From Maniola hyperantus (taxonomy: Eukaryota > Arthropoda > Insecta > Lepidoptera > Nymphalidae), in assembly GCF_902806685.2 (NCBI RefSeq), contig NC_048538.1:7812001-7876000 (forward strand): a stretch of 64,000 nt of DNA, read 5' to 3'. Every line of letters begins with the position of its first letter. The stretch's first letter is position 1. The translations under genes were made by a program, and so were the position numbers. This document shows, piece after piece, positions 1 to 10,041 of the stretch. The notes beneath the pieces were generated by a model. The model had not been told where the DNA came from and made no database searches. It saw only the letters and a program-made list of their open reading frames with translations.

Positions 1-2
1 TA

Positions 3-65
3 TACGACAGCACAGCACCGGTACATCCGGAAGACTACCTTTATGAAGCAAAAAATGTAACCAGT
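3..65 (+). CDS. possible upstream exon of the MICAL-like gene (tentative)
   Basis: The only frame open through this stretch starts at base 3, encodes about 21 residues (YDSTAPVHPEDYLYEAKNVTS) and ends before a good donor, GTGAGT at 66-71. It ends in phase 0, which matches an acceptor before 1500 in the MICAL-like gene downstream. Against it, the expected first helix of the bMERB domain (GVELEK..LR type) is not seen here. The piece could be a linker exon, belong to another isoform, or be chance. Confidence 0.35.
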
Positions 66-267
66 GTGAGTATTCAATTCATACGGCCAGTTTAATTTCG
101 TACGATAACGTGTAATACAAATTCGTATCTAAAGTGAGGGTGTTCTGTTTCTGCTTTGATACATTTATCTGTTTGTGGAATGGACGGCCGAGATATATCG
201 TATTTCGTATCATGCATATCTATTAACATGCTTAAGATAAAATTGGCTTCTTATATTTTATTTTAAA

Positions 268-486
268 CTAGCTAATGCACGCGACTTCGTTCGCGTGGAT
301 TCAGGTTTTCAAAAATCCCGTGGGAACTCTTTGATTTTCCGGGATAAAAAGTAGCATATGTCACTCTCCAGGTCATTAATTATATCCGTGCAAAAAATCA
401 CGCCAATCCGTTGCTCCGTTGCGACGTGATTGAAGGACGAACCAACAAACAAACACACTTTCGCATTTATAATAATATGGGTAGTG
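268..486 (-). mobile_element. Helitron-like non-autonomous element, reverse copy
   Basis: Read on the minus strand it ends ..CGCGAACGAAGTCGCG TGCATTAGCTAGT: a short GC hairpin followed by CTAG at a T, the 3' end expected of Helitrons. The other end is the ATTATAAATGCGAAAGTG motif shared with copies at 4042, 49480 and 63978. There is no coding capacity. Confidence 0.6.
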
Positions 487-829
487 ATGCCTACGAATGT
501 AGATTACCATCATCCATCACAATCCCATGTACATACGGACACTTGCAAGGGAAAATAGCGTAACTCGTTGTACCGTACAGGACAGCGTATCAAACTTTTA
601 AAAATTATTTAGCATTGTAAAACTTAATGCAACACAACCTTGCAAACTTGAATTCATGAGTAGATTCTAATTTCTTGTATGCGTATTTTAGCAAAATTGA
701 CGATTTTAATGTTTTTTGGTGACTTATGATGAAATTATATCTACTACAAAGATTTGGCCGCCTCTTCTCAGTAGAAGCTGCTTTCCGAACCGGTGGTAGA
801 GTCGTGACATATCATAAGTGATCAACCCA

Positions 830-1058
830 TCGCCGGCTCACTACAGAGTGCAGGTCTCCTCTCAGAGTGAGAAGGATTTTAGTCATAGTCTATCACGCTG
901 GACATGTGCAGATCGGTAGACTTCACACACCTTTAAGAACATTATGGAGAATTATCAGGCATGCAGGTTTCCTCACGATGTTTTCCTTCGCTGTTAAAGC
1001 AAGTGATATTTAATTACTTAAAACGGACATAGCTCCGAAAAGTTAGAGGTGTGTGCGT
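830..1058 (-). mobile_element. tRNA-derived SINE (family S1), reverse, 5'-truncated
   Basis: The reverse complement matches the body of the SINE at 2747-3059, including TTTCCTCACGATG, the CTTGCTTTAACGGTGAAGG-like block, the AGAGTGAGAAGG block and the TTGATCA tail. The tRNA-like head is missing. Confidence 0.6.
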
Positions 1059-1194
1059 TATCATTTATCAAAATCGGTTTCGTTGAGTGTTTACGAGCAG
1101 ACATAGGAACCCTCTTTTAGGCTTCGCCGCAGTTGAGTATGATAGACAGGAAAACAAATTGTTATTTACAAATTCGTGTGATTTAGTCTTCCTG

Positions 1195-1435
1195 TATCTA
1201 AATATATAAAAGGTAAAGGTGACTGACTGACTGACTGATTGATCTATCAACGCACAGCTCAAACTGGACGGATCGGGCTGAAATTTGGCATGCAAATATC
1301 TATTATGACGTAACATCCGCTAAGAAAGGATTTTTGAAAATTCAACCCCTAAGCACAGAATATAGCCCTAAGGGAGTGAAATAGGAGTTTGAAATTTGTG
1401 TAGTCCACGCGGACTAAGTCGCGAGCATAAGCTAG
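1195..1435 (+). mobile_element. Helitron-like non-autonomous element
   Basis: It starts with TCTAAATATATAAAAGG, contains a short CTGA tandem run (about 1221-1240) and the GATCTATCAACGCACAGCT block. It ends CCACGCGGACTAAGTCGCG then CATAAGCTAGT. Copies of the same subfamily lie at 35430, at 45815 (reverse) and inside the 1-kb element at 23723 and 46735. Confidence 0.6.
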
Positions 1436-1499
1436 TATAAAATAAAATCCTCTTAGAAGAACTTTAAGTATTTGTATAAGTAGCTAGTAATAAAATCAG

Positions 1500-4400
1500 C
1501 AATCAAATGTGACTGGTACAGGCGACGACGGCCCCACGGCGCCTCAAGAGGAAATAGAAGACCTGGTAATACAGCTATGTGAACTAGTCAACGAGAAAAA
1601 TGACCTGTTTAGGAAGCAGACTGAGCTTATGTACATGTGAGTACCTAATGCATTAACCATTCAGTTACATACTTTACCTTTTATGTATTCACTACAACAT
1701 AGGTACATCTGTTTACTCATTTAATGTAGGATTACCATAATATTCAAGATGGTAATAGGATTAATGAATATATTTTATTTTTTTTTCATTTTTCAGTCAA
1801 CTTTGCAAAATCATTGTTACGAACGAAATATGCTTAAAATGAAATCATTTTATTTTAAATTGTTTATGTAGTTTTAAATAGTTTGATTTGTTCCCTTCTT
1901 ATCACAAATGTGTAGAAAATCAATCTGCATTATAACAGAGTTGTCCTACCTAATGCCAACAGCAGTAACCCATCAGGGATAATCTCATACAAACGGGTTC
2001 TCATGGTAGGCCTTTTCTATGTAACTCAATACTACAATAACATTTTTTAGTGACCTTCGATGCAGCGGCGAATACACAATATTGTACTTATAGCTATTTT
2101 CCTTTTGTATAGACGAAGGCAACAAAGACTTGAACAAGAGCAGGCTGATATAGAGCATGAAATCAGGGTCTTACAGTCAAGGCCCGCCGCCAACAGAATT
2201 GATGCGGACAAGGTAAAATGTTTTAATATATTATTTTTACCCTAATATTATATATTACGTACTTGAACATAATCCATACTATCCATACTAATATTATAAA
2301 TGTCTGTCTGTCTGCCAGCTTTTCACGGCTCAACCGTTCAACCGATTTTAACGAAATTTGGTACAGAGGTAGCTTGCAACCCGGGAAAGGACATAGGCTA
2401 CTGTTTATCCCAGAAAATTTAGAACCTAAATCCACGCGTACGAAGTCGCGGGCATCAGCTAGTAATATTATAAATGCGAAAATGTGTCTGCTAGCTTTTC
2501 ACGGCCCAACAGTTTAACAGATTTTGATGAAATTTGGTACAGAGTTAGCTTATATCCCGGGGAAGGACATAGGCTATACTTTTTATCCCAGAAAATTTAA
2601 GAGTTCCCACGGGATTTTCAAAAAACCTAAATCCACGCGAACATCATCTAGTAAGTAATATGTGAATTTAATTAAGCTCTTTGATTTTCTGGGATAAAAA
2701 TAACCTATTTCACTCTCCAGGCTTTAGCTATTATCCATGCAAAAAAACAGCTGTGATAGCCTAGTGGTTAGGACGTCCGCCTTCTAATCGGAGGTCGAGG
2801 GTTCGATCCCGGGCACGCAACTCTAACTTTTCGGAGTTATGTGCGCTTTTAAGTAATTAAAATTTCACTTGCTTTAACGGTGAAGGAAACCATCGTGAGG
2901 AAACCTGCATACCTGAGAGTTCTCCGTAATGTTCTCAAAGGTGTGTGAAGTCTGCCAATCCGTAATTGGCCAGCGTGGTAGACTATGGCCAAACCCTTCT
3001 AACTCTGAGAGGAGACCCGTGCTCTGTAGTGAGCCGGCGAAGGGTTGATCATGATGATGATGCAAAAAATCACGTTGATTCGCTGCGGGGTGTGATTGAA
3101 GGATAAACATAACTTCGCATTTATAATATTAGTAAGGATAAAAAGTGATTCTACAGAACCCAAAGAGCAGTGACAGTGGCGTTTGTATGTGGTCAGCCTA
3201 GTGGTTATTGAGAGGTCGAGGGTTCGATCCCGGACCTCCAATTGGTCGGAGTTATGTGCGTTTAAAACAAATATCACTTGCTTTGACAGTGAAGCAAAAC
3301 ATCGTGAGGAAACCGGCATGCGTAAGAGTTCTCCATAATGTTCTCAAAGGTGCGTGCAGTCTGCCAATCTGCACCTAGCCAGCATGGTGGATGACCCTTC
3401 TAATAAAATAAAATAAATCTATCTCTTCTATGATGACTTATAACTGGGAGTGTGCTGCAGGCGCGCGAGGAGCAGCTGGTGTCGCGGCTGGTAGAGGTGG
3501 TGCGGCTGCGTGACGAGCTGGTGCAGCAGCTGGACGCCGAGCGCCGCCGCGAGCGCCAGGAGGACTACGCTATCGCTGCCTCCATCGCATCCAAGAGAGG
3601 TACTACAGCATTTCTAACTTCTTGCTTACCGCGAAAACTAGACTGCAAATTTAAAACAGCGAGGGACTTGAATAAAATTTTACAAAATTCCGTTTTTATG
3701 GTTCCGTATTTCCAGAGGATAAAAGGATCCCATATTATAGGACTTCCCATAACTTTTTCTGCGAGGGTAGGAGACGAAAAGGTCAAATTCGGACACCACG
3801 GACTACCGACTGAGGTCAAGGTTGCTTAACCAGCGTGATCGTTTGATATGCGCTGTTACAACTAGGCCACACATCCTTCAAAGTTCATTAATACCTTCGC
3901 GATTATTCAGGCGGAAACATAGTTTTAAAATGCGACAAGGTAACGTGATGGCAACCACATACGTGTTTCTTACGTTCATATTATCTCAGTACCAGCAATA
4001 GCATAGCAATAGAACGCTGGATGAATTGTTATGTAGCATTAATACCCATATTATAAATGCGAAAGTGCGTTTGTTTGTTGGTTTGTCCTTCAATCACTTC
4101 GCAACGGAGCAACAGATTGACGTGATGATTTTTTGCATGGGTATAGTTAAAAATGTGGACAGTGGCATAGGCTACTTTCTATCCCGGAAAATCAAAGAGT
4201 TCCCCCGTTTTTAAAAACCCAAATCCACGCGGACGAAGTCAACATATCCAGTCAGGAAACCATTAAGAGAATCAATCACCGATAAAAATATAAAACAGAT
4301 TCTAAAGAAATATTTTATTGTGTATAGAAGCAGGCGTTACTTTGCGGAAGTCCATGATATACAATGAACCAAAAGCTTAATTTGCTGTAATCCGCTAAAA

Positions 4401-5333
4401 CAAGTCGAATCTGTATGGTGCAACATGCAGCATGCGAAATGCACCGCCCGCCCTCCCACTGCTAAACATGCAGGAAGAAGCAGCCACCAGGCAAGCAATA
4501 CGCACCACCACCAAGCAGCACCACACAAATCCCAAACACAATCGACGCACGTTTCGCCCCGACACCGGAGCATCCTCAGGAGATGTAGACCTTACAATGC
4601 ACAATTGCAAAGTGACGCGCGCGGCAAACGCGCCGTCTTAAATACCTTTACCCCCAACTGGTCCCCACTACATCGCTCCGCCTACTACCCCGCACTGCCT
4701 CTATACAAATTGAGAAGCTGTGAATTTGATAAACGAATGTTTAGCAGTGGGAAGGCGGGCGGTGCATTTCGCATGCTGCATGTTGCACCATACAGATTCG
4801 ACTTGTTTCAGCGGATTACAGCAAATTAAGCTTTTGGTTCATTGTAAATATTTTATTGACTATATACATGAAATAAGACAAGTGCAACCTTTTATGGAAC
4901 AACCGGTATATATGCTTGGGCGATCCGCGATGCACAAACCGCTTTGGCGTTGGCTAGTAGATTGAAAGGTGCGCGGTGCGCGGTGCGACGTCATAAGGCG
5001 TAAATCGCGAGTATTCAGTAACATTTCGTTAATTATCGACTTACATTTTACCTACCAATATAATTTACCTAATAAAAAAACCTTGACATACAATTTTTTT
5101 GACAAAGTTGGTAGTTAACTTAATAAGCAAGTAACTAACAGTAAATTATTGTTTCAGCACAAAGGAACAGCGAATCCAATAGTTCATCAATAAAATCTGC
5201 CGATGCAGTGACGCCGCTGAAGAAAAACAAAGTAAAGGACAAAGTTAAGAAACAATTGAAAAAGGCGAAACATACGCTAATTTCGAAGAAAAAAGACGAG
5301 GACAAACCAGAAAAAGACAAAAAATCTAAATGA
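1500..5333 (+). CDS. MICAL-like: MICAL-like protein, C-terminal exons (bMERB domain)
   Basis: Four exons join in phase: 1500-1636, 2113-2212, 3461-3599 and 5158-5333 (TGA). They encode the later part of a bMERB domain, the helical Rab-binding module of the MICAL and EHBP1 families: ELVNEKNDLFRKQTELMY, then QQRLEQEQADIEHEIR, then LVEVVRLRDELVQQLDAE and RERQED. The LEQEQADIEHE segment and the short Lys-rich tail (KKQLKKAKHTLISKKKDED) resemble MICAL-like 1 more than EHBP1 or full-length MICAL. Family members link Rab8/10/13/35-type GTPases to endosome tubulation and recycling. The N-terminal calponin-homology and LIM domains would lie to the left of the window. The first exon may instead begin at 1522 (a second AG) in another phase. 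Introns hold Helitron-like copies, SINEs and the inverted-repeat element at 4361-4860. Confidence 0.8.
2270..2462 (+). mobile_element. Helitron-like element
   Basis: It runs from ACTAATATTATAAATGTCTG to ..CCACGCGTACGAAGTCGCG GGCATCAGCTAGT. It is followed directly by a second copy of the same family. Confidence 0.6.
2463..2655 (+). mobile_element. Helitron-like element, tandem second copy
   Basis: It repeats the neighbour (AATATTATAAATGCGAAAATG ... GAAATTTGGTACAGAG ... CCACGCGAAC..CATCTAGT), with its end degraded. The head-to-tail arrangement is a known outcome of Helitron activity. Confidence 0.55.
2660..3140 (-). mobile_element. Helitron-like element, reverse, split by a SINE
   Basis: Left part: CTCTTTGATTTTCTGGGATA to CCATGCAAAAAA. 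Right part: ATGCAAAAAATCACG to CGCATTTATAATATTAG. Together they make a reverse member of the family at 268-486, interrupted by the SINE at 2747-3059. Confidence 0.6.
2747..3059 (+). mobile_element. tRNA-derived SINE (family S1), full length
   Basis: The head carries a tRNA-like A box (TAGCCTAGTGG) and a B box (GGTTCGATCCC at 2800-2810), the internal promoter for RNA polymerase III. The unique body follows, and the tail is a short ATG repeat. It is flanked by a perfect 10-bp target duplication, ATGCAAAAAA, at 2737-2746 and 3060-3069. It cannot be a working tRNA gene: no cloverleaf closes and the homology continues for about 240 bp past the head. Confidence 0.85.
3188..3405 (+). mobile_element. 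tRNA-derived SINE (family S1), degraded copy
   Basis: It shares GCCTAGTGGTTA, GGTTCGATCCC, ATCGTGAGGAAACC and GTTCTC(A)AAGGTG with the copy at 2747. It has an internal deletion in the head and has lost its tail. Confidence 0.65.
4042..4240 (+). mobile_element. Helitron-like element, 3'-truncated
   Basis: ACCCATATTATAAATGCGAAAGTG to CCACGCGGACGAAGTC. The final CTAGT is lost. It has an accidental 62-codon frame but no real gene. Confidence 0.55.
4361..4860. mobile_element. 500-bp element with long inverted arms; Penelope-like candidate
   Basis: Arms at about 4361-4470 and 4739-4860 are inverted copies of each other, nearly identical over about 110 bp (AAAAGCTTAATTTGCTG.. against ..CAGCAAATTAAGCTTTT). 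The unique middle holds, on the minus strand at about 4545-4588, CCTGAGGATGCTCC then GGGGCGAAACG. That is a hairpin flanked by CTGAGGA and GAAAC, the layout of a hammerhead ribozyme core. Hammerheads of this kind are known from the terminal repeats of Penelope-like elements, which can be inverted. No reverse transcriptase is present. The accidental frames running through it are not genes. Confidence 0.4.
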
Positions 5334-5938
5334 TTTTAAATAACGCTTTCATCTACTTCACTAACATAGATCTTTTTAAGTTAATTATTGAAATAAGAAG
5401 ACAAAAACAGATAAGTACTTAGGTACCTACTTACATTTCCGATGCGGAAATTTAGACTTGACAGTCGTCTCGACATGAGGGCGCGAAAAGTACTTAAGAA
5501 GACTGAAACATTCCACTTAAATTGTATGAGTAAAAAAGACACTAAAAAAACAGCATTTAATACATTTTATTGAAACTGTTTACTGTAGGTATAAAAAATT
5601 GAAAACTGTCACTGATTGCATTTTCCCGCAGGTTAGATAGTAGGCGCGTATAAATCCCGCAAATTGCTAATGCACGTGGCCGCCATTTTAGTGACGTCAG
5701 CATTAGACTGAAGTTTCGAGCTGATGGTATATTTTTACTTAAATATACGTCAAATGGCGTCATTTCGATGTTAATGAGACATGGTTCCAGCGCAATACCA
5801 ATTTGTGGGACGTATACTGACATTCATTATTATTCATTACATTATAATAACTGGCATATTCGAATTTTTAAGACATTCCTTTTACATAGCTTTAATTCAG
5901 TAAGTCATTTTTGATTTAAGCCACTCAGTTACAGTCTA
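5334..5938. other. 3' flank of the MICAL-like gene, nothing recognised
   Basis: Presumed 3' UTR and AT-rich spacer. I see no coding frame and no clear AATAAA on the plus strand close to the stop. The stretch around 5660-5830 (CGCCATTTTAGTGACGTCA) looks repeat-derived, but no partner copy was found in the window. Confidence 0.4.
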
Positions 5939-5974
5939 CATAAAATAGCCCTGACATGTCAGGGCTATTTTATG
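5939..5974. repeat. perfect 36-bp palindrome
   Basis: The half-site CATAAAATAGCCCTGACA is followed exactly by its reverse complement, with no spacer and no mismatch. It could be the centre of a foldback element, but the flanks show no longer inverted repeat. Confidence 0.8.
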
Positions 5975-6642
5975 CCCAGACCAGGAGGCCCATATTTTGG
6001 GAAATAATTCTTCTTAGGCTGGGCCGTGCTTCGCTTCTTCTCCATAAAGATCTGTGGCAGGTACCACATAATTAATGTGTCGAGTTCGGTGCGTGCTACT
6101 CACTAACCTCTTCTAATACAAGTACGCTAGACTTGCAATTGCTGATCTGTTTTTGAAGCAACTTGATTTTAGCCACTTTGGTTGATAGCAGCAGTGGGAT
6201 TAGATGATCAGAGCCAAAGTGGCTAAAAAGTGTACTTGGAACTAAAGGTTAGTTATGAGACTGTCAACACGAGACAAACACAGTGTTAATTAATTAAATT
6301 TCCTGTACGCTCGGCTGCGAGGCGCTTCGAATTGGCACACAAAAATATAACTATGTATTAAAGGCACACCTTTTCCAGGGTACTTGTATAATATGTCCAT
6401 TTCAGTGATGCTACTAAATGTGTAATCAGCGTTTATTATAATTTTTTTATCTAAATTATTTTCTTGTTTCAAATTCCACAATGTTTTCTTTCAAGGGTTT
6501 ATACTTGTCATAGGTATAAAAGCACAAAAAAATTATACATTCTTAAACAATTATACACGACATAATGAGCTCAAAACTTATAAAAGTTAATTATTTTGGT
6601 GCACTTATTGTATTGGAAATCAAACTATTTTTTTAAGTTAAC

Positions 6643-6934
6643 AGTGGCACCGATTCTAAGCACAACCTAATTTTAGAGTATTCGCACCCTCTTCTTACTA
6701 TTGTAATATGAAAAGGACAGAAGCAGTTTGACATTTCTAAATTTAATTTTTAGATGGTAAAACCCGTGTTTTTAGCACGCACTCGCGAACGTACTGTTTA
6801 AATTTGTATTGTGCACTAAAATTTAGAGTCTTTAAATGTGAAAGTCATGTTCCGTTCCTTTTTTAGCATTAGTAAAAAGAAAAGGATGCAGATACTCTAA
6901 ATTTAGTTTAGAGAGAGACTAGAGAATCGGGGCC
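6643..6934. mobile_element. MITE family B, expanded or degraded copy
   Basis: Ends GTGGCACCGATTCTAAG.. and ..AGAGAATCGGGGCC are inverted, and the body has TTTAGTTTAGAGAG. This matches the termini of the tighter copies at 11818 and 43876. Confidence 0.5.
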
Positions 6935-6939
6935 ATTAT

Positions 6940-7905
6940 TATTCACAGCTTTTAAGGTCGTATATTTTATCAAAAATAAAATTGTCTGTCAGAAAACTTT
7001 CTGTCGCACTCATTTTGCGAACATCAGAAACGTACGACTGTTCCAACAAAATTTACTGATTATCTGACTGAGACCTAAGGGTCACGTCAAGTAGGTTCAG
7101 AATGCATGAGCATTTGAGTTGGGTGGTGGTCGAATGCTTTCTGCCGTGAGACAGGATTTTTTCTGATAATATACGGCCGGCTTAATGCAACAAAATAATG
7201 TGTCTAGTGGAATCTCAATGCATTGAGCTATGCTATTATTCATAAATCTTTTTTTTTCAGTTTCAATTTAAGTAATTACATAATATAGTATATGTATAAT
7301 TATATAATATATTTTCAATAAATATATTTAATACAAGACTTAATACAAGAAACAGCGTCCAAATTAAGTTTAAATAGTATATTAGGTATATTGTGCTATG
7401 ACTTATTGTCAAATAATTTTCTATACCTACTTATTTTTACAAGTGGCTACCTGTTTCCACTTATTTTTCGATTATTATTTTCGATGTTAATTAAATAATT
7501 GGTATTTTTGTTTTTTGTATATAAATTTATTACATACAATACATACATTACTTCCAAAGGTGCTTTATCAATTTGTTTTAATATGTTACTTATGTTTAAA
7601 AGTGGACAAAATATTAACAATAAAATATAACATATTAAGTAGATACATATAATACAAATAAAGTTTATTTCAAGTAGGTCTACTTTAGAGGCCGTTTTGT
7701 AACTTAAATTCTATCTTTAACTAGTTTGACTTTTATTATTTTACTACTAACTAACTCCTAAAAGCTATATCAAGTAAACTATATTTTGTTACATACTTAT
7801 AACAATGTAACTACTGTAGTGGCATATTAAATATATTAAGGGCGATTGAGTTAAGTATTTATTGTAAAAAAATGTCATAACTTTTTGACTGTAAATTATT
7901 ATGTA
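6940..7905. other. AT-rich intergenic stretch, no feature seen
   Basis: Mostly A+T with short stop-dense frames. No repeat with another copy in the window and no exon-like frame. Confidence 0.4.
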
Positions 7906-7907
7906 CC

Positions 7908-8264
7908 TACCTATACTCAGTCCACGAATAGAAATTAGTATAGACTCTGTTACGTAATCCCATACAAATGACAGTAACAAAAATCTCAGTGGGCGTTAAC
8001 CATTTCGAGTCATCAACCTATCACAAACATGTTTTCAAATAACCCTTCTTTGGGATTTGAGGCAGTTGGGTAAAAACATTCAAAATTCAATTCGAATATG
8101 TTTTCAAAAAACATTTGAAATTCAATTCGAAAATAAAGTTTTGTTTGTGATTGGTTGGTGAGTCAAAATGCTTAACTGAGATTTTTGTCTGTCATTTGTA
8201 TGGGATTACGTAACAAACAGAGCCCTAAACTAACTTCTTTCCGTGGATGGAGTATAGTAGAGGT
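7908..8264. mobile_element. palindromic MITE of about 355 bp
   Basis: The left arm (CTCTGTTACGTAATCCC, ATACAAATGACAG, AAAAATCTCAGT) and the right arm (ACTGAGATTTTTGTC.., CATTTGTATGGGAT, TACGTAACAAACAGAG) are inverted for over 100 bp. The middle has a short direct repeat of AAATTCAATTCGAA. No coding capacity. Confidence 0.7.
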
Positions 8265-8957
8265 ATATTATATTTTTTTTATTAATTCTGTCATTCTTAC
8301 TTATTTCTATACCTACTTATTTATTGTCTTAGGTGGATACATAATTATTATGATTTTTTATGATTTAGAGTCGGGGCTCGTACCCTAATATCATCATTTA
8401 TTTCAGAGATCGAATTATTAATATTAAGCTACAGTTAACATGTTTCACCTCTGAATATTCTTATTGTAACAAAATAATTTGTGTAAGTCCTTACAAAATA
8501 AGCACTCAAGTATAAAAATAGCTTTTATTTACAATTGTTGCAATGGAATCAATATAACACTCGTATTGTTCTTTCTTAACAATTTTTAGATACTTTGTTT
8601 ACTATATTTACATTTGTTGTGAATTAATTATATTTTATCAAACATACTTCACTTTAGTTAAAAACACATAGGTACTTACACCACCACACAGACTTTATAA
8701 ATGTCTTTAACAAAATGTTTTTTTAGCTATATGAGCACTTTTTGAATTAGTATCTACCTGTAAACGCACAATTTTTTTTTTTTAATATGAGCTAAATATT
8801 GATAAAGTTGTTTTATTTAATCAAATTATGCATGAATTAACTAACCCTGGATAATTCATTCAGTCTGTAAGTACTATTTATAAAGCGTATAGTGGCCAAA
8901 TTATGTTGGACAACCCATCTGTATTCTGTATATTCTTAGGCCTAATAAGTTTCTATT
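8265..8957. other. AT-rich intergenic stretch, no feature seen
   Basis: Stop-dense on all frames. No partner repeat was recognised. Confidence 0.4.
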
Positions 8958-9185
8958 TTTTTTAAGTCTTGGTCGTCTGGTTTCGTCTTGGTGTTGTCTT
9001 GGTCGTTTCGTGGTGTTGTGTTGGTCGTCTTTGTCGTGTCTTGGTGCTGTTTTAGTCAGGTCGTGGTGTTGTATTTGTCTTATCATGGTCTTGTCTTTGT
9101 CTTGGTTTCCTCTGTGTCGTGTCTTGGTATTGTCCTGCTCTTATCTTTATCGTTTCTAGATCTTGCCCCTGGCCTTGTATTGGTT
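8958..9185. repeat. degenerate TTGGTCGT-type short tandem repeat
   Basis: A strongly strand-biased tract with almost no A on the plus strand, built from diverged copies of TCTTGGT(C/G)(G/T)T. The long accidental frames on both strands come from this bias and are not proteins. Confidence 0.6.
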
Positions 9186-9356
9186 GCGGTTAGCAGTCGA
9201 AGTGTGATAGCGATAAGTAGGTAGGTATTTACTTCAAATAAATATTGGGGAGCGCTCGATCTATCTTTCTTATGCACTAGATGATTTGCGCTGGCTAGTG
9301 TCCGCCATATTTTTTGTGACGTCACCCACCTAGTATCATGTACACAACTAAGACTG

Positions 9357-9561
9357 ACGCCACACGACGCGTTACCGGTGCGTTGCAGCGCTGCACTGCT
9401 ATGAATTTGAGTAGGTATTGGGTGCCACACGGGCACTGCGTTGCCGCTCCGGAAAAAAGTATGGCGTTGCAATGCACTCACTCCCTGCTTCGTCTCTCTA
9501 ATCCCAAGTCCATTGCGCGTGCGGTACGGCGCCGCACGACACCGTAACGCATCGTGTGGCA
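9357..9561. mobile_element. GC-rich MITE
   Basis: The termini GCCACACGACGCGTTACCGG and CACCGTAACGCATCGTGTGGC are inverted. A further diverged copy of the right end (GCAACGCATCTTGTGGC) follows at about 9623-9641, suggesting a tandem or nested end. The remaining bases to 10041 are AT-rich spacer. Confidence 0.55.
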
Positions 9562-10041
9562 TGGTACAGCGATTTCTATGTAGGATGAGGCAGCGGTACC
9601 GCTCAGGCGCCGCACCGCCATCGCAACGCATCTTGTGGCTTCACTCCTCATTTGTAAAAATCAACCTGTTTAGTGCAGTTCAACTGCAGGTGACGTCAAA
9701 TAATTTTACCAACAATGAAAGATAATTAAAAGAATATTTCACCATGTTTAATACTTTTTTATTGTTTCAATTTATATAAGTAAGCATTTATTGTTTTTAA
9801 CTTATGAACCTGATCATTGATACCTAAGCAATAAATTGAGGATGCATCAGAGAAACTCAAACTGCTGGATCATTCTTTTTATTCAGTCATGAAAATAATG
9901 TACTTATTTACGTAAATTTTTTTTAAACCATACACTTGTTTCCCGCGATTGCGTGGTTTTTACATCTGATTTTAATATAACAACTAAATATAAAAAAAGC
10001 AAATAGGTACTTTACATACTTATTTGACTAGTAAAATTGAT

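Noticed and set aside
2748..2820. tRNA gene
   Set aside because: A and B boxes are present but the stems do not close, homology continues into a SINE body, and a target duplication flanks the whole unit. The same applies to 21600-21672 and 18950-19025.
4425..4965. 134- and 81-codon frames
   Set aside because: They lie in the inverted-arm element, and identical peptides appear on both strands because the arms are inverted copies.
9083..9631. 182-codon frame on the minus strand
   Set aside because: It runs through the GC-rich MITE and the TTGGTCGT tract; no recognisable domain, no splice context, and the composition explains the lack of stops.
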